From: Datnioides undecimradiatus
Lineage: Eukaryota; Chordata; Actinopteri; Lobotiformes; Datnioididae
NCBI GenBank assembly: GCA_008933995.1
Contig: WARS01000033.1
Coordinates: forward strand, 1,614,501 to 1,678,500
Length of the DNA: 64,000 nucleotides
Direction of reading: 5' to 3'
Part shown: positions 49,577 to 61,526 of the stretch, one piece after another
How the letters are laid out: every line of letters starts with the position of its first letter
Position numbering within the stretch: the stretch's first letter is position 1
Program-made: the position numbers and the translations under genes
Notes under the pieces: generated by a model
Told to the model about the DNA's origin: nothing
Seen by the model: the letters and a program-made list of their open reading frames with translations, nothing else
The model's database searches: none

Positions 49577-49674
49577 GAAGAAGATGCTCTGTAGTGTGCT
49601 TTGTGGCAACAGATACTTATGTATTGCATGTCAGACGGCAGTAACACGGCAGGGTATTAGGGCCACTGTGAGCT
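49577..49674. repeat. Interspersed repeat fragment, copy 2
   Basis: Diverged counterpart of 34824-34919: GAAGATGCTCTGTAGTGTG, AGATACTTATGTATTGCATG, CAGACGGCAG and a final GTGAGCT. It possibly derives from the LPSGRRYR region of a LINE read on the minus strand. Confidence 0.4.
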
Positions 49675-52600
49675 GATGGTCAAAGTTCTCAGATTCTTTA
49701 TTTTTAACTTAAGCTTATCACCATGGATTAAATGCTGTGTGCGATTTACATCTGTAGAATGACACATCTGCTTTAGACAAGTTGCCTATTACTACTTTCA
49801 TTTGGTGGTTCTACTCCCCCCATCCACGCTGACACCAACCCAAGGTGTGTTTACTTTTCCTATTCAGTGAAAATACTTCTTTCTTCGCTCTTATTTCCAA
49901 AGAAGTGTTGATTGGTTCCCCGCAAAATTCAGAAACACATGCAGTGTGTCCCGTGTCCTGCGGTAGCTGCTCTAGCTGTCTTTGCAACAGCAGCATCTAC
50001 CGAAATAGCACTTAGAAACACTACGGTGCAAATTGCCTGCTATCACTTTAAGTGTACCAAACCAACAAAAACACTCCATTACAAGTGATGTAATACATAA
50101 GGAGCATTCAAACGTTTACTAATGCAAAACTGATGAAGTAAAGATTTTTTATTCAGATGCATAAATACATAAACAACATATCATCTACATGAACTAGTAA
50201 TAAATCACAATTTATTTTGCATAATATTATAACATCTGGGATGCATACATGCAGGAGGCCTGGACACAAAAAGCACAGCTCAGACATGAGGGTTGCAACA
50301 GTTTAAGAGCAGCTTTAAAGAACTTGGTGAGGTCTTGGAGAAGCTTCGTTTTGTTGGAGCAGAGCATCAGTGAGGAGGTAGACCACTGTGATGCTAGGCC
50401 AGGCAGGTAGGGTGGGAACAGTGGAGGATGGGGTGCATCATTTGACAAAAACCAGAAGAGTAAAAACTAAAGCTTTAAGTTCAGCCATGTCGTTGATACC
50501 ACACTGGATAACTGAGCAATCTGGTGAGGAGTAGCTCCTGGAGCCTGGGAATATCTACTGCCAGGGCTTGATGAGTGGATGGGAAACAGGTGCGCAGGTA
50601 GATTGGCAGCAGGATGGAACCGGAACGCCACACCAAGGCAAACACACAGAGCGGGAGATAAACAGGGGACCTCAAGAAATAAAATGGAGGGGGTGGAAAC
50701 AGCAGAAAAGGAAAGGAAAATAGGAAGCAGCACAGCTGGTACCATGGCAGCATGGTTACCAGGCAGGAAGCACATAATGACACACGCTACTGAACTGTAT
50801 TATGGGAGGTGTGATGCAGGGTTTATCTAATATGTTGGGTTTGATATAATGGCAGTGTATGTCAGATCAAACCGTCAAGCTAGGCATTGCTAATTAAGAT
50901 TCTGTTATTGCTTTGCTTATTTCGCAGATTTCGCCGTTTCCCTGTACTTTGAAAGTGTTTGTGACCTGGCTGCCACATCCAAGCAAAACCAAGCATTGCC
51001 CAGTCACTGCATGCATTTTTCGTGCAGCTGACAAACACCAACATGGCACTTTAAATTGCATTTTTCTGTAAACCCCAGTAACACTCCTGTTGTGGAGTTT
51101 TGCTCAGAAGCTTGGTGGGTAAATTGCAAACCTTGGAACATGTCTAGCTAACTGTGATAGGAGTGTATGCTTTATTTCCAGTGTGTGAATAAGCAAATAA
51201 GCAAATGTGTATGGACAGCATCTCCAACCACAGTAAAGCTGCTCATTTGTGAGTTTTTATGCAGATGGATAAATTAATGAAGTGCTAATTAAAAACATTA
51301 GTCTGACTAGCTTTAACATAGCTGAGTCACCTTTAAGCCAGTGGGAAATGTAGCTTTTCAATTAGGAGTCCAAGTAGAGCTCCAGCCAAGACTGATTCCT
51401 ATTGTTGTCTAAATCAGCAGTCTGGCTTTGAATCTCGCTTTGGCCTGGTTCATCCGCAGGCAGCTGGCCAAAGCCAGACTGAGGGCCAGATTCTGCATTT
51501 TCTATGAAGCTATAAGTATAGAGCCACATTTTCACGCGTGTAGGTAGGGCCAAGATATTTGCCTCTCCCCCCTGCTCGGATAAACAAACAGACAGTGATC
51601 TCAGAATAACCCACCACGTGACAGCCACCGGCACACTGAGCCTGCCAGAGCCAGTGCGGCCCCGGCGGTGCAGGGGAATAACTTTATCTGAAATATGATG
51701 GCATCTGTCTCTCAAGCAGCAGACTCCTCATTACAGGCAGTTTCTTTGACTGGTTGTTCAGACATCAGCTGTCACAGTTCATCAGCCATGCCAAGGTAGG
51801 GGCAAACTAAGCAGCTGCCACAAGTCTCCTCAGCTGCAAAGGAGCCATGTGGAGATAAATGCTGGGCCACGGAGCTGTGGAAACACTCCAACGCCCTCAC
51901 TCACTCTGACGTCTGCGCTGCATAACCCCACATTTCATTTGAATTCACGTCAGCAAATTGGATGGTAATTGTTATTTAGGAAGTTGAGAGAACTAATGCG
52001 TGTGAAGTGTTTAGTTTGAATATATAAATGCACTGCTCTTACGCTATGTACCCATTCTTAACTGGATTAAAAGCTCAGTCTTATAGCGTACGTTCACTTA
52101 AACAAGACATTCAGTTGACTCTTAAGAAAGAATAAAAGCATAAGAGAATCAAAACAGGTGTTTTTTTTTCTTTTCACTTTCTTTTACACTTTCTTTACAC
52201 AGGCACTGTTACACAGACTCATCTCAGAAACTCCCCGTTGGTGCATGTGAGTGTGACGATGCATGGAGCTCCACCTAAAAAGTAAAAACCAACAGAAAAT
52301 CCAGCTAGACTTGGCTTAGGCTGAAACGTGATGTCGTATGCCACATTAGCCAATCACATACCTGCAAGCGCACGTTCCCAGTGCAAACTTTGTAATATGA
52401 AAGGCCGTATTTGTAGTGTTTGCAACAATAGATGAAGTAATTTCTGCAGTGACGACTTTGCAGAGTCGTAAAATTGATGAGTAGTGCAACTGTTTTCGTC
52501 TTAAATGCATTTATATAGTGGTTCTCAAACTGATGGCAGCACTTCAGGGTGATGGGGGGGTTGATTATTGGTTTTAAATGAAAATTGGAGTTGGAGTTAA

Positions 52601-54111
52601 ATGAAAATGATTAATAAAGGGAAAGAAAACAAGAGTTTGGTGTGCAGTTCTCTTGACCTTTATTTCACTAAAACCCAACTTGGATCCTTTATTATTGCTC
52701 TGCCCCCCCCCCGATCAGTGTTAATTATTGGTATAAACGAGGTCATTGGCCTGACCTTGTTGCAGCTTCTGAAGGGCAGCATGTTGGAAACAGCTTCAGA
52801 GCCACAGCATCTTTACTTACTCCAACCAGACTTCCTGGATCGTATTGCATTGTCTCCTCAGTGTCTTCAACAACAAACCCCTGCAAATAGGTTTTTATAC
52901 CACAGGTTCGTCCTGCAGCATTCATGTGCACAGATGATCAAAAGTTAAAAGGTTCGTTCAGCTTTACTCTTTCCAGCTCAAGTTCATCATAATGTAGTTA
53001 AAGCCCTGGCTGTCACATCCTTACATAAATAAATACACATCATTCAAACCATAACAATTAAAGCCCACAACTATCACAGCCCACATAATAGTAACACTTA
53101 CAACCCACATATCCGTATACCCAGTGAACCCACCCTGCATGCATCCTATAAACAAAAAGTGCTCAGTGCATGTGAGGACGTCAGCTACTCAGCCTGACCG
53201 TCCGGGACAGGTGGCGTGATGCTTGATGTCTTTTTGGATGGAAGCAGCACGAACGGCTCGTTTTATAGGATTCCTCTTTGCATGGGCTGTTGTAAATGTG
53301 CTAATTCTGCACCAGTGACATTTAGCTGAAGTCTTTATAGTCCGTTTTAGTGTTTTTACACCGCTGTCCACCACACTGTGGCACAGCCTGCCAGGACACA
53401 GGAGTGAAAGTTCACTGTGTTCGCTTTGGTTCCAAATGCTGACGCTCCTCAGGAAGACCAGCCATCTTCAGGGTGCCTTTGGTGTCCATGTGGGTGTGTC
53501 TGTAATGAATGAGTTGTTATAAATGAGTGTGTATTACATATGCGGTGATTTTTCTTTTAAGGCAGACTCACACATACAGTGGAAGAGAATGCAGCGGGTG
53601 CTCTACAGGGTTACATAACAGGGCTTTCAGGAAACGATCCAAGCATGGGAGCAGTGCATCCCTGCACAAGGTGACTGTAGAGGACGGGGGTTTTTTTTCC
53701 TGTTATAGGCACAATCCCAAATACATTCTAATTTCACATTGTATATGTGAAGCTGGGGTGTTGAAGCGAGCAGTGAGCAAAAATCACACACACCAAAACA
53801 AAAATGGAAATTTCAAGGAGAGCTTACAGCTTGTAGTGATGTTGAGAAGCCAGAATTTGACGTTTTCTTAATCTCTAATGACACATCAAGGTCATTTTAT
53901 GATTTAGCACAGTAATTGTGTTACATATTGGTCCTTTAAAGGAAGGTGGTCCAGCTGTATTGCCAGGTGCCTTCTGCTCTGCATACAGCAGAACACGTCG
54001 CTTGTACAGTGGTCATCCATCCTGTTGCCAGGACCCTGTACATTGCCCTGCAGCATGCTGACGTACTTTTCAAATTGCTATAAATTCAAATTGTTTTTTT
54101 TACTATTGTAT

Positions 54112-54460
54112 TGCAGATTATAATGGACAGTCGCTAAGATAGAGTTGTGAAGTGGAGCTTCTGCTTCTGTTTTGACTGTTGGAAAATAACTGGTCATTAA
54201 TAAAATATCAGTAATCTCCTGAATGATTTGACACTGCTGCAGGCTCATATTATGCCCATCAGGGTTTGTTACAAAAAGTGATTTCAAAACACAATTTAAA
54301 CTGGTGAGTTCATCTAAAACTGACCCAGACTGAGAAGGTGAACTGCTTTTAACTGCTGCATGTATTATCAGATTAGTGGAAACTTGTTCACAACAGAATA
54401 TTAAGTTGCTGACTGGATATTCTTTACCAAAGGAACCTTGGGAGTGGAGGTGACTAGTCA
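54112..54460 (+). repeat. Low-copy direct repeat, copy A
   Basis: Nearly identical to 56585-57012 over several long blocks, starting with CAGTCGCTAAGATAGAGTTG, GTGAAGTGGAGCTTCTGCTT and GACTGTTGGAAAATAACTGG, and ending GGGAGTGGAGGTGACTAGTC. This copy lacks about 80 bases present in copy B after the word CATCAGGGTTTGTTA. Its minus strand is open for 127 codons (54461-54078). About 40 of those residues, around QQCQII and ILLMTSYFPTVKTEAEAPLH, are shared with an open frame in copy B. Every base difference within that shared stretch changes an amino acid, which argues against selection on a protein. It could be a repeat family or a local duplication. Confidence 0.8.
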
Positions 54461-56565
54461 CCTTGCATTTTTAGGTGCACAGTCCTGTTCCTGGGACTTT
54501 CCTTATCAAAGAACCAGCCTCAGTTGTTCATCTTCTGTGCCGATTCACACTCTACCAATCCAGTCTGGAGAGTTTCGTTTCGCCTTAAAAGTGCAGCCAC
54601 TCACCTAAGACTGTCTGTGAGGAAAATGACTGACTCATGAAATACCTAATTTTCTAACTCCCTATCAAGAATCAGACCCTCGTGCATAATGGACTTCACC
54701 TCCATACTTGTCCCATGAACAGTTGCTGGTGTCTCACAGGTGCTGGAAGAAAGTCTGTGGTCAGGCAGAGAGATGCTGCTAAGGAGTGGCCGTAATCCCC
54801 CATAATCCCCTGAGAGGTTGTTCACCTGACCCAATGGCACTGAAGAGAAATTAGTTCTTTGCACTGGAACAATTTCTTATGGGGCTTCTAAGTTGAGAGG
54901 GAGCAACTCCAAAAGTCTGTCCACTCTTTTTTTCCTGTTTCTTATCAGTCCCAAAAGCAGTCCCGCAGATACGAGGAGGAATAATCACAAATAACAAGAA
55001 CGCCCTTGATCCCCGTCTGACCCCCTCTGGAGAGCGCCACACTCTGCTCCTCTGTGTTCTCGCCTCGATACCGTCGGCCTGCTCAGGGGTACGGACATTA
55101 CCTTATCCCGCTCCTCCAGGCGTTTTGATGCTCAGTGCTGATGTACTGCTGCACCGGCCGCTTCTTTGGCAAAAGGCTCCGTCTTTATCACAGCTGCAGA
55201 CTCTTGACTGGGTGAGCGGTCAGAGTACCAAAAGGAGAAGGAAGATGCCAGCAATAACTGATTGTATTAGCGTCTTGCTGACGTAGAAAGCGGCTGTATG
55301 TGTAAAGTCTGCAAACATGGAAAAAGTCGTATCTCTCAACACGCCCTTTTGGATACAGTGTCGAGGACAGAGCCAGGTAAAGCAGGTTTGATGAATGAGT
55401 CCTTATCAGGAACTCTGTGGGAGCAGTCGTAACTTCATTTCAAGACTTGGCTACCAGACATTCTTTGGGATGATGTCACAGGCTATATGAGCCCTGTGAT
55501 AACCTCTTATGTTTCCAATAAAAACACAGAGCCTTTAAATGAGTGTAAAACCGCCTCAGCTTTGAACCACTGTGTACCAGTGATTTGTTTCCATAATCAT
55601 ATACTCCAAAGCCAAAACAAATCCGCAGACAGGCCTGTCAAGCTGGTGGCTCCAGATGAAATGTAGTGTTTACCGAGATGGATCCCACGGGAGCTCTTTG
55701 GAGAACTAATCTACAACTCTCGATACTATCCAACAGTTTTGCAATTTGTTTAAATGTGATTGATTCCCTTGGAAAACGTATACTGGAGCTAAATGTAAAA
55801 AATATAAGAAAGAAAAACAAACAAAGCCTTTCAGGGAGGAATTGGCTGATGCTGGCTCAGCTCAGCGTGGTCACATTCTTTTAGCTTCTATAGCGCCAAA
55901 TGCGGGACATTCAAGCTGAGGCTGAGCAGTATGGTACTCAATATTCCAAACCATCTGTTAGTTATCTCGGATGTTAGACAGTAGCCTGCATGGAGTAATC
56001 GTTGCATTAAAGACCTTAGGAAAAGTCACTAATACAGCTACAGTGTGTGGCTGGAGAAGCTAATACGCTTGTTTTTATTTTTTTGCCGCTACTAAAATGT
56101 ATATGTTTGAAAGTCTGAGTGAATATCTAAAGATAAATGCAAGAGTTAGGTGGTTTGAACGGACTATCTTTCCAGACAAAATGGCAGAATACGTGCATGG
56201 GGGATGATAAATGCAAGTCTGTGAAGGGCTATAAACTAATATGTTAAACAATGTGCACAGACAGTCAGACAATAAAACAGGAAACGCACGTAAGTACGCA
56301 GTCACACACACACACCTGCAGAAGCACATACAGTCCTTACAGGGTCACAGAGAGCAGCAGAACCCTGCATCCAGATGCAGGACGCACCAAAACAGGTGTT
56401 ACAAAGAGAGTTCGGTCTGTGTGTCACGACTGCTGCTGTGATTGGTTTCGAGGAGTGACATCGTACAGTATGTCATGTAGGGGCCTCTGGGATACCTTCT
56501 TCTCTGAAAGGTGAAATTGTAGAATGTAACTATGTGCAGCATTTTATATTCATAACAGCAAAGCC
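54461..56565. other. Spacer between the duplicated segments
   Basis: Two overlapping minus-strand open frames (55042-54851 and 54864-54646) lie directly upstream, in minus-strand sense, of the copy A frame. They are short, in different frames and carry no motif I recognise. The rest is non-coding. Confidence 0.4.
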
Positions 56566-56584
56566 CAGAGATCAAACCCAATTC

Positions 56585-57012
56585 TGCAGGACAATGAACA
56601 GTCGCTAAGATAGAGTTGTGAAGTGGAGCTTCTGCTTCTGTTTTGACTGTTGGAAAATAACTGGTCATTAATAAAATATCAGGAATCTCAGGAATGATTT
56701 GACACTGCTGCAGGTTCATATTATGCCCATCAGGGTTTGTTATTTCAAATTTTAGGAAATCAGCCGCATCCTAATTTACTCTGGAAAAAAAGTGCTTTGG
56801 GTTTTTTGGGGGGGGGGTTTTCAGCTTTTAACGAAATGTGATTTCAGAACAGGTGAGTTCATCTAAAAGTGACCCAGACTGAGAAGATGAACTGCTTCTA
56901 ACTGCTGTATTATCAGATTTAAATATGATCAGACTCTAGTGGAAACTTTATATTAAGTTGCTGACTGGATACTCTTTACCAGAAGAACCTCGGGAGTGGA
57001 GGTGACTAGTCA
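56585..57012 (+). repeat. Low-copy direct repeat, copy B
   Basis: Second copy of the segment at 54112-54460, offset by 2471 bases at its start. It contains an extra stretch with a run of ten G (56808-56817). The word CAGAGATCAAACCC stands immediately outside it on the left (56566-56579) and again at its right end (57011-57024), and ATTCTGCAGGA also recurs on both sides (56581 and 57053). The flanks themselves are therefore partly duplicated. Confidence 0.8.
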
Positions 57013-59033
57013 GAGATCAAACCCGGGTAGACAAACATATTCTTTAATATGGATTCTGCAGGAACTGTAATATATATATAGATATATATATACATATTGA
57101 TCATTTTGAAAAAGGTCAAAGCATGTCTTAATATACACATGTGCAAGCTTATTGTTTCTTCTTACGTTTTTACTTTAGGTTTTTTCATGTTTGACTTCGA
57201 AGTGATTTTATTAATAAATTCATGTATTTGGTTTGTTCAAAGCCTATGTTGCACAGTGATTTGAAGTCTCTTTATGTCAACAACTTGGGCATAATTGGGT
57301 CATCATTGACATTTATACGTGTATAATATAATATCTACTTTCTTATAATGGAAAAATTATAAAATTAAACTAAGCCTGCAACTGTAATAAAAACTTTGAA
57401 TAAGTGCTAAAAATATAAAATAAAAACCCCACCTATTAACATACAAATAAAGCAATGTCTCCATAATCTATGGGGGAAATGATTTCAGCCTCATCCTGTG
57501 TTGCAAAGTGTGATGCAGCACTACAAACAAACATGAAATACCACCCCGACACCTGTGACATCAAAAGCTAGCACACTTCTCCTCAAGACTGTTTAAGTTT
57601 CTTGTAATAAAGTAAATTCCACAGGAGACAGTGATGAAAGCGGAGAGCAGCTGAGAGCAATATTTTTACCTCATTAAATATTAGCTAAAAATATTAAACA
57701 CCCAGCTTGTCACAGGGTAATCCAGCAGGCGGGCGTCTGGCTCTAAAAATCACCCAAAAGGTAGCATTAGTGTTCAAAATGAAAAGGTCAGCCACTCCCT
57801 TCAGATAAGCCTGAGTGGATAAATTAGGGAAGGTTCATCGCACAGGCGCTGGGGGTGGGTTGGGGGGTGGATGGGAGGTTAGGATGGAAGGGGAAGGCTG
57901 CATGTAAAGGCAGCGTGGGCCCCAGCGCTCTTCCCCTTTCAGCCACTTATCAAGTCTGATGCAGCCGAGTCTTGGTGGAACAATGCAGAAAGGTCACTCT
58001 CAGTTGGTTGCCAAGCAGTCAGCTTGTTCGGTGGTACAGCCACCACCTACCGTGCTGGGCTGGGGCTGCTCTGTCACCTGCTGAACAGGAGGGAACCGGG
58101 GGGTAGGGGCTGGGATGGCAATCTGATTCAAATCAGCTCTTGAAGTGAGAACAGAGAGAAAGCAAATGAAGCATTCATTTCTACCTGAGCTTTGAACATG
58201 CCTTGGCTGTAATAGTCCCACTGCTCCAGTCTTTACAGAGCCTTCTATAGGATTTAAGCCACTCTTTCAGGTGGAGCTCTTTGATTCACACTGTGACTCT
58301 ATTGGGTATTCAGCCGTGTGCACGCTGCAGAGACAGTTTCTCAGACTCATACTAATTAGCCTGCGGGATTATTTTTCCAGTGATGTATTTCATCTGTCAA
58401 ATAAACTCAGCGTAAGTGAACGGAGCATTTAGATAAAGTTAAAATGATTTTGCGAAATGACTTTGCAGTGGTCCCCAGTGTCTACAGTGTTTACTTGTTG
58501 GGGGGGTGCAGCGGTGGGAGTCGCTCTACTTATAGAAAATGATTTGGGTGAATATTTGCAAACAGTGGTCTTTTTTTCCCCACGCTCTAATTAAACAACG
58601 CAAGTCTTATCAGGGACAGAGATATCCATAATGCCAACCTGGAGCGCTTGTGGCACTTAAAAGCCATAAACACAAGACAAATGTTCATCAGCTGCACAAC
58701 TGAACCATAATCAATCATACGGCTTAGCGGAGGAAACAGATTATTTCCCATGTAGGAGAATGCTGATGCTGACATAAGAATATAAATGAAGGCATTGTAA
58801 TTGTGAGAAATTTCTGTGGATCGTGGTGCACAAACAGATGAAATATACCGGCCTTACGTAAGCGGAGGAAGAGGGGACTGTGATTGAAGGAGAGGCCAGC
58901 TGTTGGAAGTGCAACAACACCACCCTGTGGCCGAGACGACGCGTGGCACGCCGATTCCCACAGTGCAGGCAGGAGACATCAGGGTGCAATCACAGTACAA
59001 GGGCTCAGAGCATCTTTCTAGAGAAGACATCAT

Positions 59034-59076
<43 letters not shown>

Positions 59077-60899
59077 CCGACACATTTCATGTCAACATCA
59101 GTACTAAAACATATATGTGAGGTAGTTGTACGAGCCTAAAGAAACACTGAGATCTTGTTGCATCATAATCCATAAGCACATAATCAGAGAAGAGTTATTT
59201 CTGAAGATTGCAGTCACACGGAAACCAGACAAAAGCTTATCAAGAATATGGCGCTTATCTACGACAACTACTTTTTACCTGAGGCGCCCTGTATTGCACA
59301 GCACTGATGGCAGCTGTGTTCTGCTCTCTCAGAGATCACATTTAACTCCATCCCCCACTGGTTAATGTAACACTGGTTTCCCATGACATCACTCAACATC
59401 ATCACTTCCATCACGTTGCCACATTATTTGCAAAGACGCCTCCAAAGCAGTTTAGAGTCACCCGTCCAGAAGGACAGCAGTTCATCAGGTCTGACTCTTC
59501 AGAGATTTTTAGACAGCTGAGAGAGTAAACAAGCACGCAACTTCCTGTTGACCCCAGGTCCCAAACCATATGCCGGTGCAGGTAGTCCCAGAAAACCTGC
59601 CAGGTGAGAGCGTTTTAATCACCTTTGAAATGAGCGATTAGAATAATTATTTCAGGGGAGAGGGATGGCTCCTGCTATTAACAACCCTCTGTTCAATATC
59701 ACAACAAATTAGTTCATGCTCATTAGTATGAGTTGTGCTTGCCTAGTGGTTTGGAAAGCCTCCATTGGGAACTTGCTTTATTACTCCCCGTGAGTGGGGC
59801 ATGTAATTAGCATTCATCAAGTGCTATGTTTATATAACATCTCTCCTCACAAATGTAATTTTGACATTACATAAGTTTTACTTGCCTGATCAAGGAGGGT
59901 CTTGCTTGCGAGGCTAATTTGGTACACAGAAGGTCAGCAGAACTTTCTCTTTACTCAAAGTCCGCAGAGAAAGGCTGGCAGAGATGCTCGGAAACAACAA
60001 GTTGGATTTCAAACGGCCTCCAGTGTCAAGTCAATTTTATTATCCTTTACCATATGTTTACAATTCTGCAAAATTAAATAAATTAGCTCATAAGAACAGT
60101 AGAACAAACTGGGAAAGACCTCTGTAAGGGAATATAAACCAAAAGTTGTTCTAATTAGTAAAAAGACAGAGTATAACAAATTGAAAATAAACATATGTAG
60201 GTGGGTAAGTATCCAGATCCTTCAGAAATAAAGATTTGATTGTTTAAATAATTAAAAAATAAAAACGAGTGAAACATAATAAAACATTAGAAGTGCCCTT
60301 GTCTGTGTTATTATTCTTCTTTCTAATATTGGATGTATGCAAGCAGCAATAAAATAGAAATGCCGTTGCCTTAGCTACAATGTTGATGTACGTTTCAGTG
60401 TTAATGAAGTTTATCATAAACAGTGAGCTTTCCAAATTTGAGGCGCAGAACCAAGACACTGAACAACTCCACTACACTTCACCATGTTTCACTCACAGCC
60501 ATTGTTATAATAATAATATAATAATTAATTTCTACATGTTTTCTTTCAAAACAAATGACTTGAATGAAACATACAAATTTGTCATAGTTAATACACCCAG
60601 CAGAGTGCCGTGTGGTTGAAATGAGTTCCACCTGAAAAAGCTGCAACATTGAAGTGAACCTGTGAGGATGGAGGCTGTGCCCAGCGAGCAGGGGACAGAA
60701 TTGCAGTACGCACACACTTCCTGATGGAGCTGCTCCTGAGGAGAATAAAAATACTCTCGCAGCAAGCCAGCTAGACGAGTTGTGAAAAAGTTATGTCTGG
60801 CTGTCAAGTGGATATAGAAAGACTATTTTTAAATATGGACGTTATTCCTCGGGTTTCCGTGCATGAATAGTAGAAAACATCCCCATGTCCAGAGAGCCG
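57013..60899. other. Non-coding upstream region of map3k7
   Basis: No gene is supported. It includes a TA-rich simple stretch (57069-57093), a G-rich motif with quadruplex potential (57851-57875), a GATA microsatellite (59034-59076), and a unique-looking block at 59610-59860 with a CTTTGA word and several TAAT words. An AT-rich segment occupies 60020-60420. Confidence 0.5.
59034..59076 (+). repeat. (GATA)n microsatellite
   Basis: Perfect GATA tetranucleotide repeat of 43 bases, likely polymorphic. Confidence 0.95.
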
Positions 60900-61526
60900 G
60901 CACTGGTGACAAGTCAACTGCGAACGGTTGGTTTGTTGAAGCTAATCAGTCCCGGTAGCTAGCGTTAGCAACCAGGCCAGCAAGCTAACGCAAACTGGCT
61001 AGCTAACACATAGCAGGCCGTGTTTAGCTTGTTTTTACTTGCGTTTGTCTTATGGTAATGTTAAACTGTGGTTAGCACCGGCTTACAGTGATGCTGTATG
61101 CATGCAATGTAGCCGTATGTGTGTCAGAAACTAACTTTAAGCACTGTTAAATACCAGGGACAGTTTTTCTACGGCAGCCAGTAACTACAGTTAGCCCCGC
61201 TAGCTAAGCTACGCGGTTAGCCAGCTGGTCGAGTGCATTATACTCAGCGCTAGCTAACAGAAGGCTAACGGTAAGCTGTTGTATGTTGTTTGACAGCTCG
61301 CGACAGACTGTGAAAATAACCGTGCAGCTACTCCTAGAAGAAGCTAAAGAATTTATTATGTTTAGGCCATGTCGCTGTGTAAAGACATGTTAGTTATGCA
61401 GTTGTGCCTTCAAGCAAGTTTGTGCATCCCTGTTCTCAATTTGACGGTGGTTAGACCTTGATATTTATTTTCCTTTTCTGCTAACTGCTCTCTTTTCAGT
61501 AAGTTACTAGCTGACGTTAGCTAGTA
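60900..61526 (+). promoter_or_regulatory. map3k7: map3k7 promoter / 5'UTR region with probable 5'UTR intron
   Basis: The region before the start codon is locally CpG-richer than the sequence to its left and is dense in GCTAGC, GCTAAC and TTAGC words, common around fish promoters. A strong donor (CTAACG|GTAAGC, GT at 61271-61272) and a strong acceptor (branch-like CTAAC, pyrimidine tract, TTTTCAG ending 61499) suggest a 229-base intron in the 5'UTR. The exon that follows starts at 61500 and carries TAA, TGA and TAG in frame before the ATG at 61527. The transcription start cannot be placed from sequence. Confidence 0.55.

Larger units (their letters stand above)
45478..54111. other. Long gene-poor stretch
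   Basis: No gene is supported over 8.6 kb. Contents: a 14-base perfect palindrome GATCAGATCTGATC (46507-46520), a reverse fragment of a fish repeat (47975-48014), a second copy of a LINE-like fragment (49577-49674), an AT-rich segment near 48290-48560 and a run of ten C (52703-52712). A purine-rich stretch at 50570-50720 gives Pro/Leu/Phe-rich conceptual translations on the minus strand that are not convincing. Confidence 0.5.

Noticed and set aside
50467-50783. Two overlapping minus-strand frames of about 100 codons with hydrophobic segments
   Set aside because: They read the same purine-rich stretch in two frames. Composition comes from base bias, with no domain or splice support.
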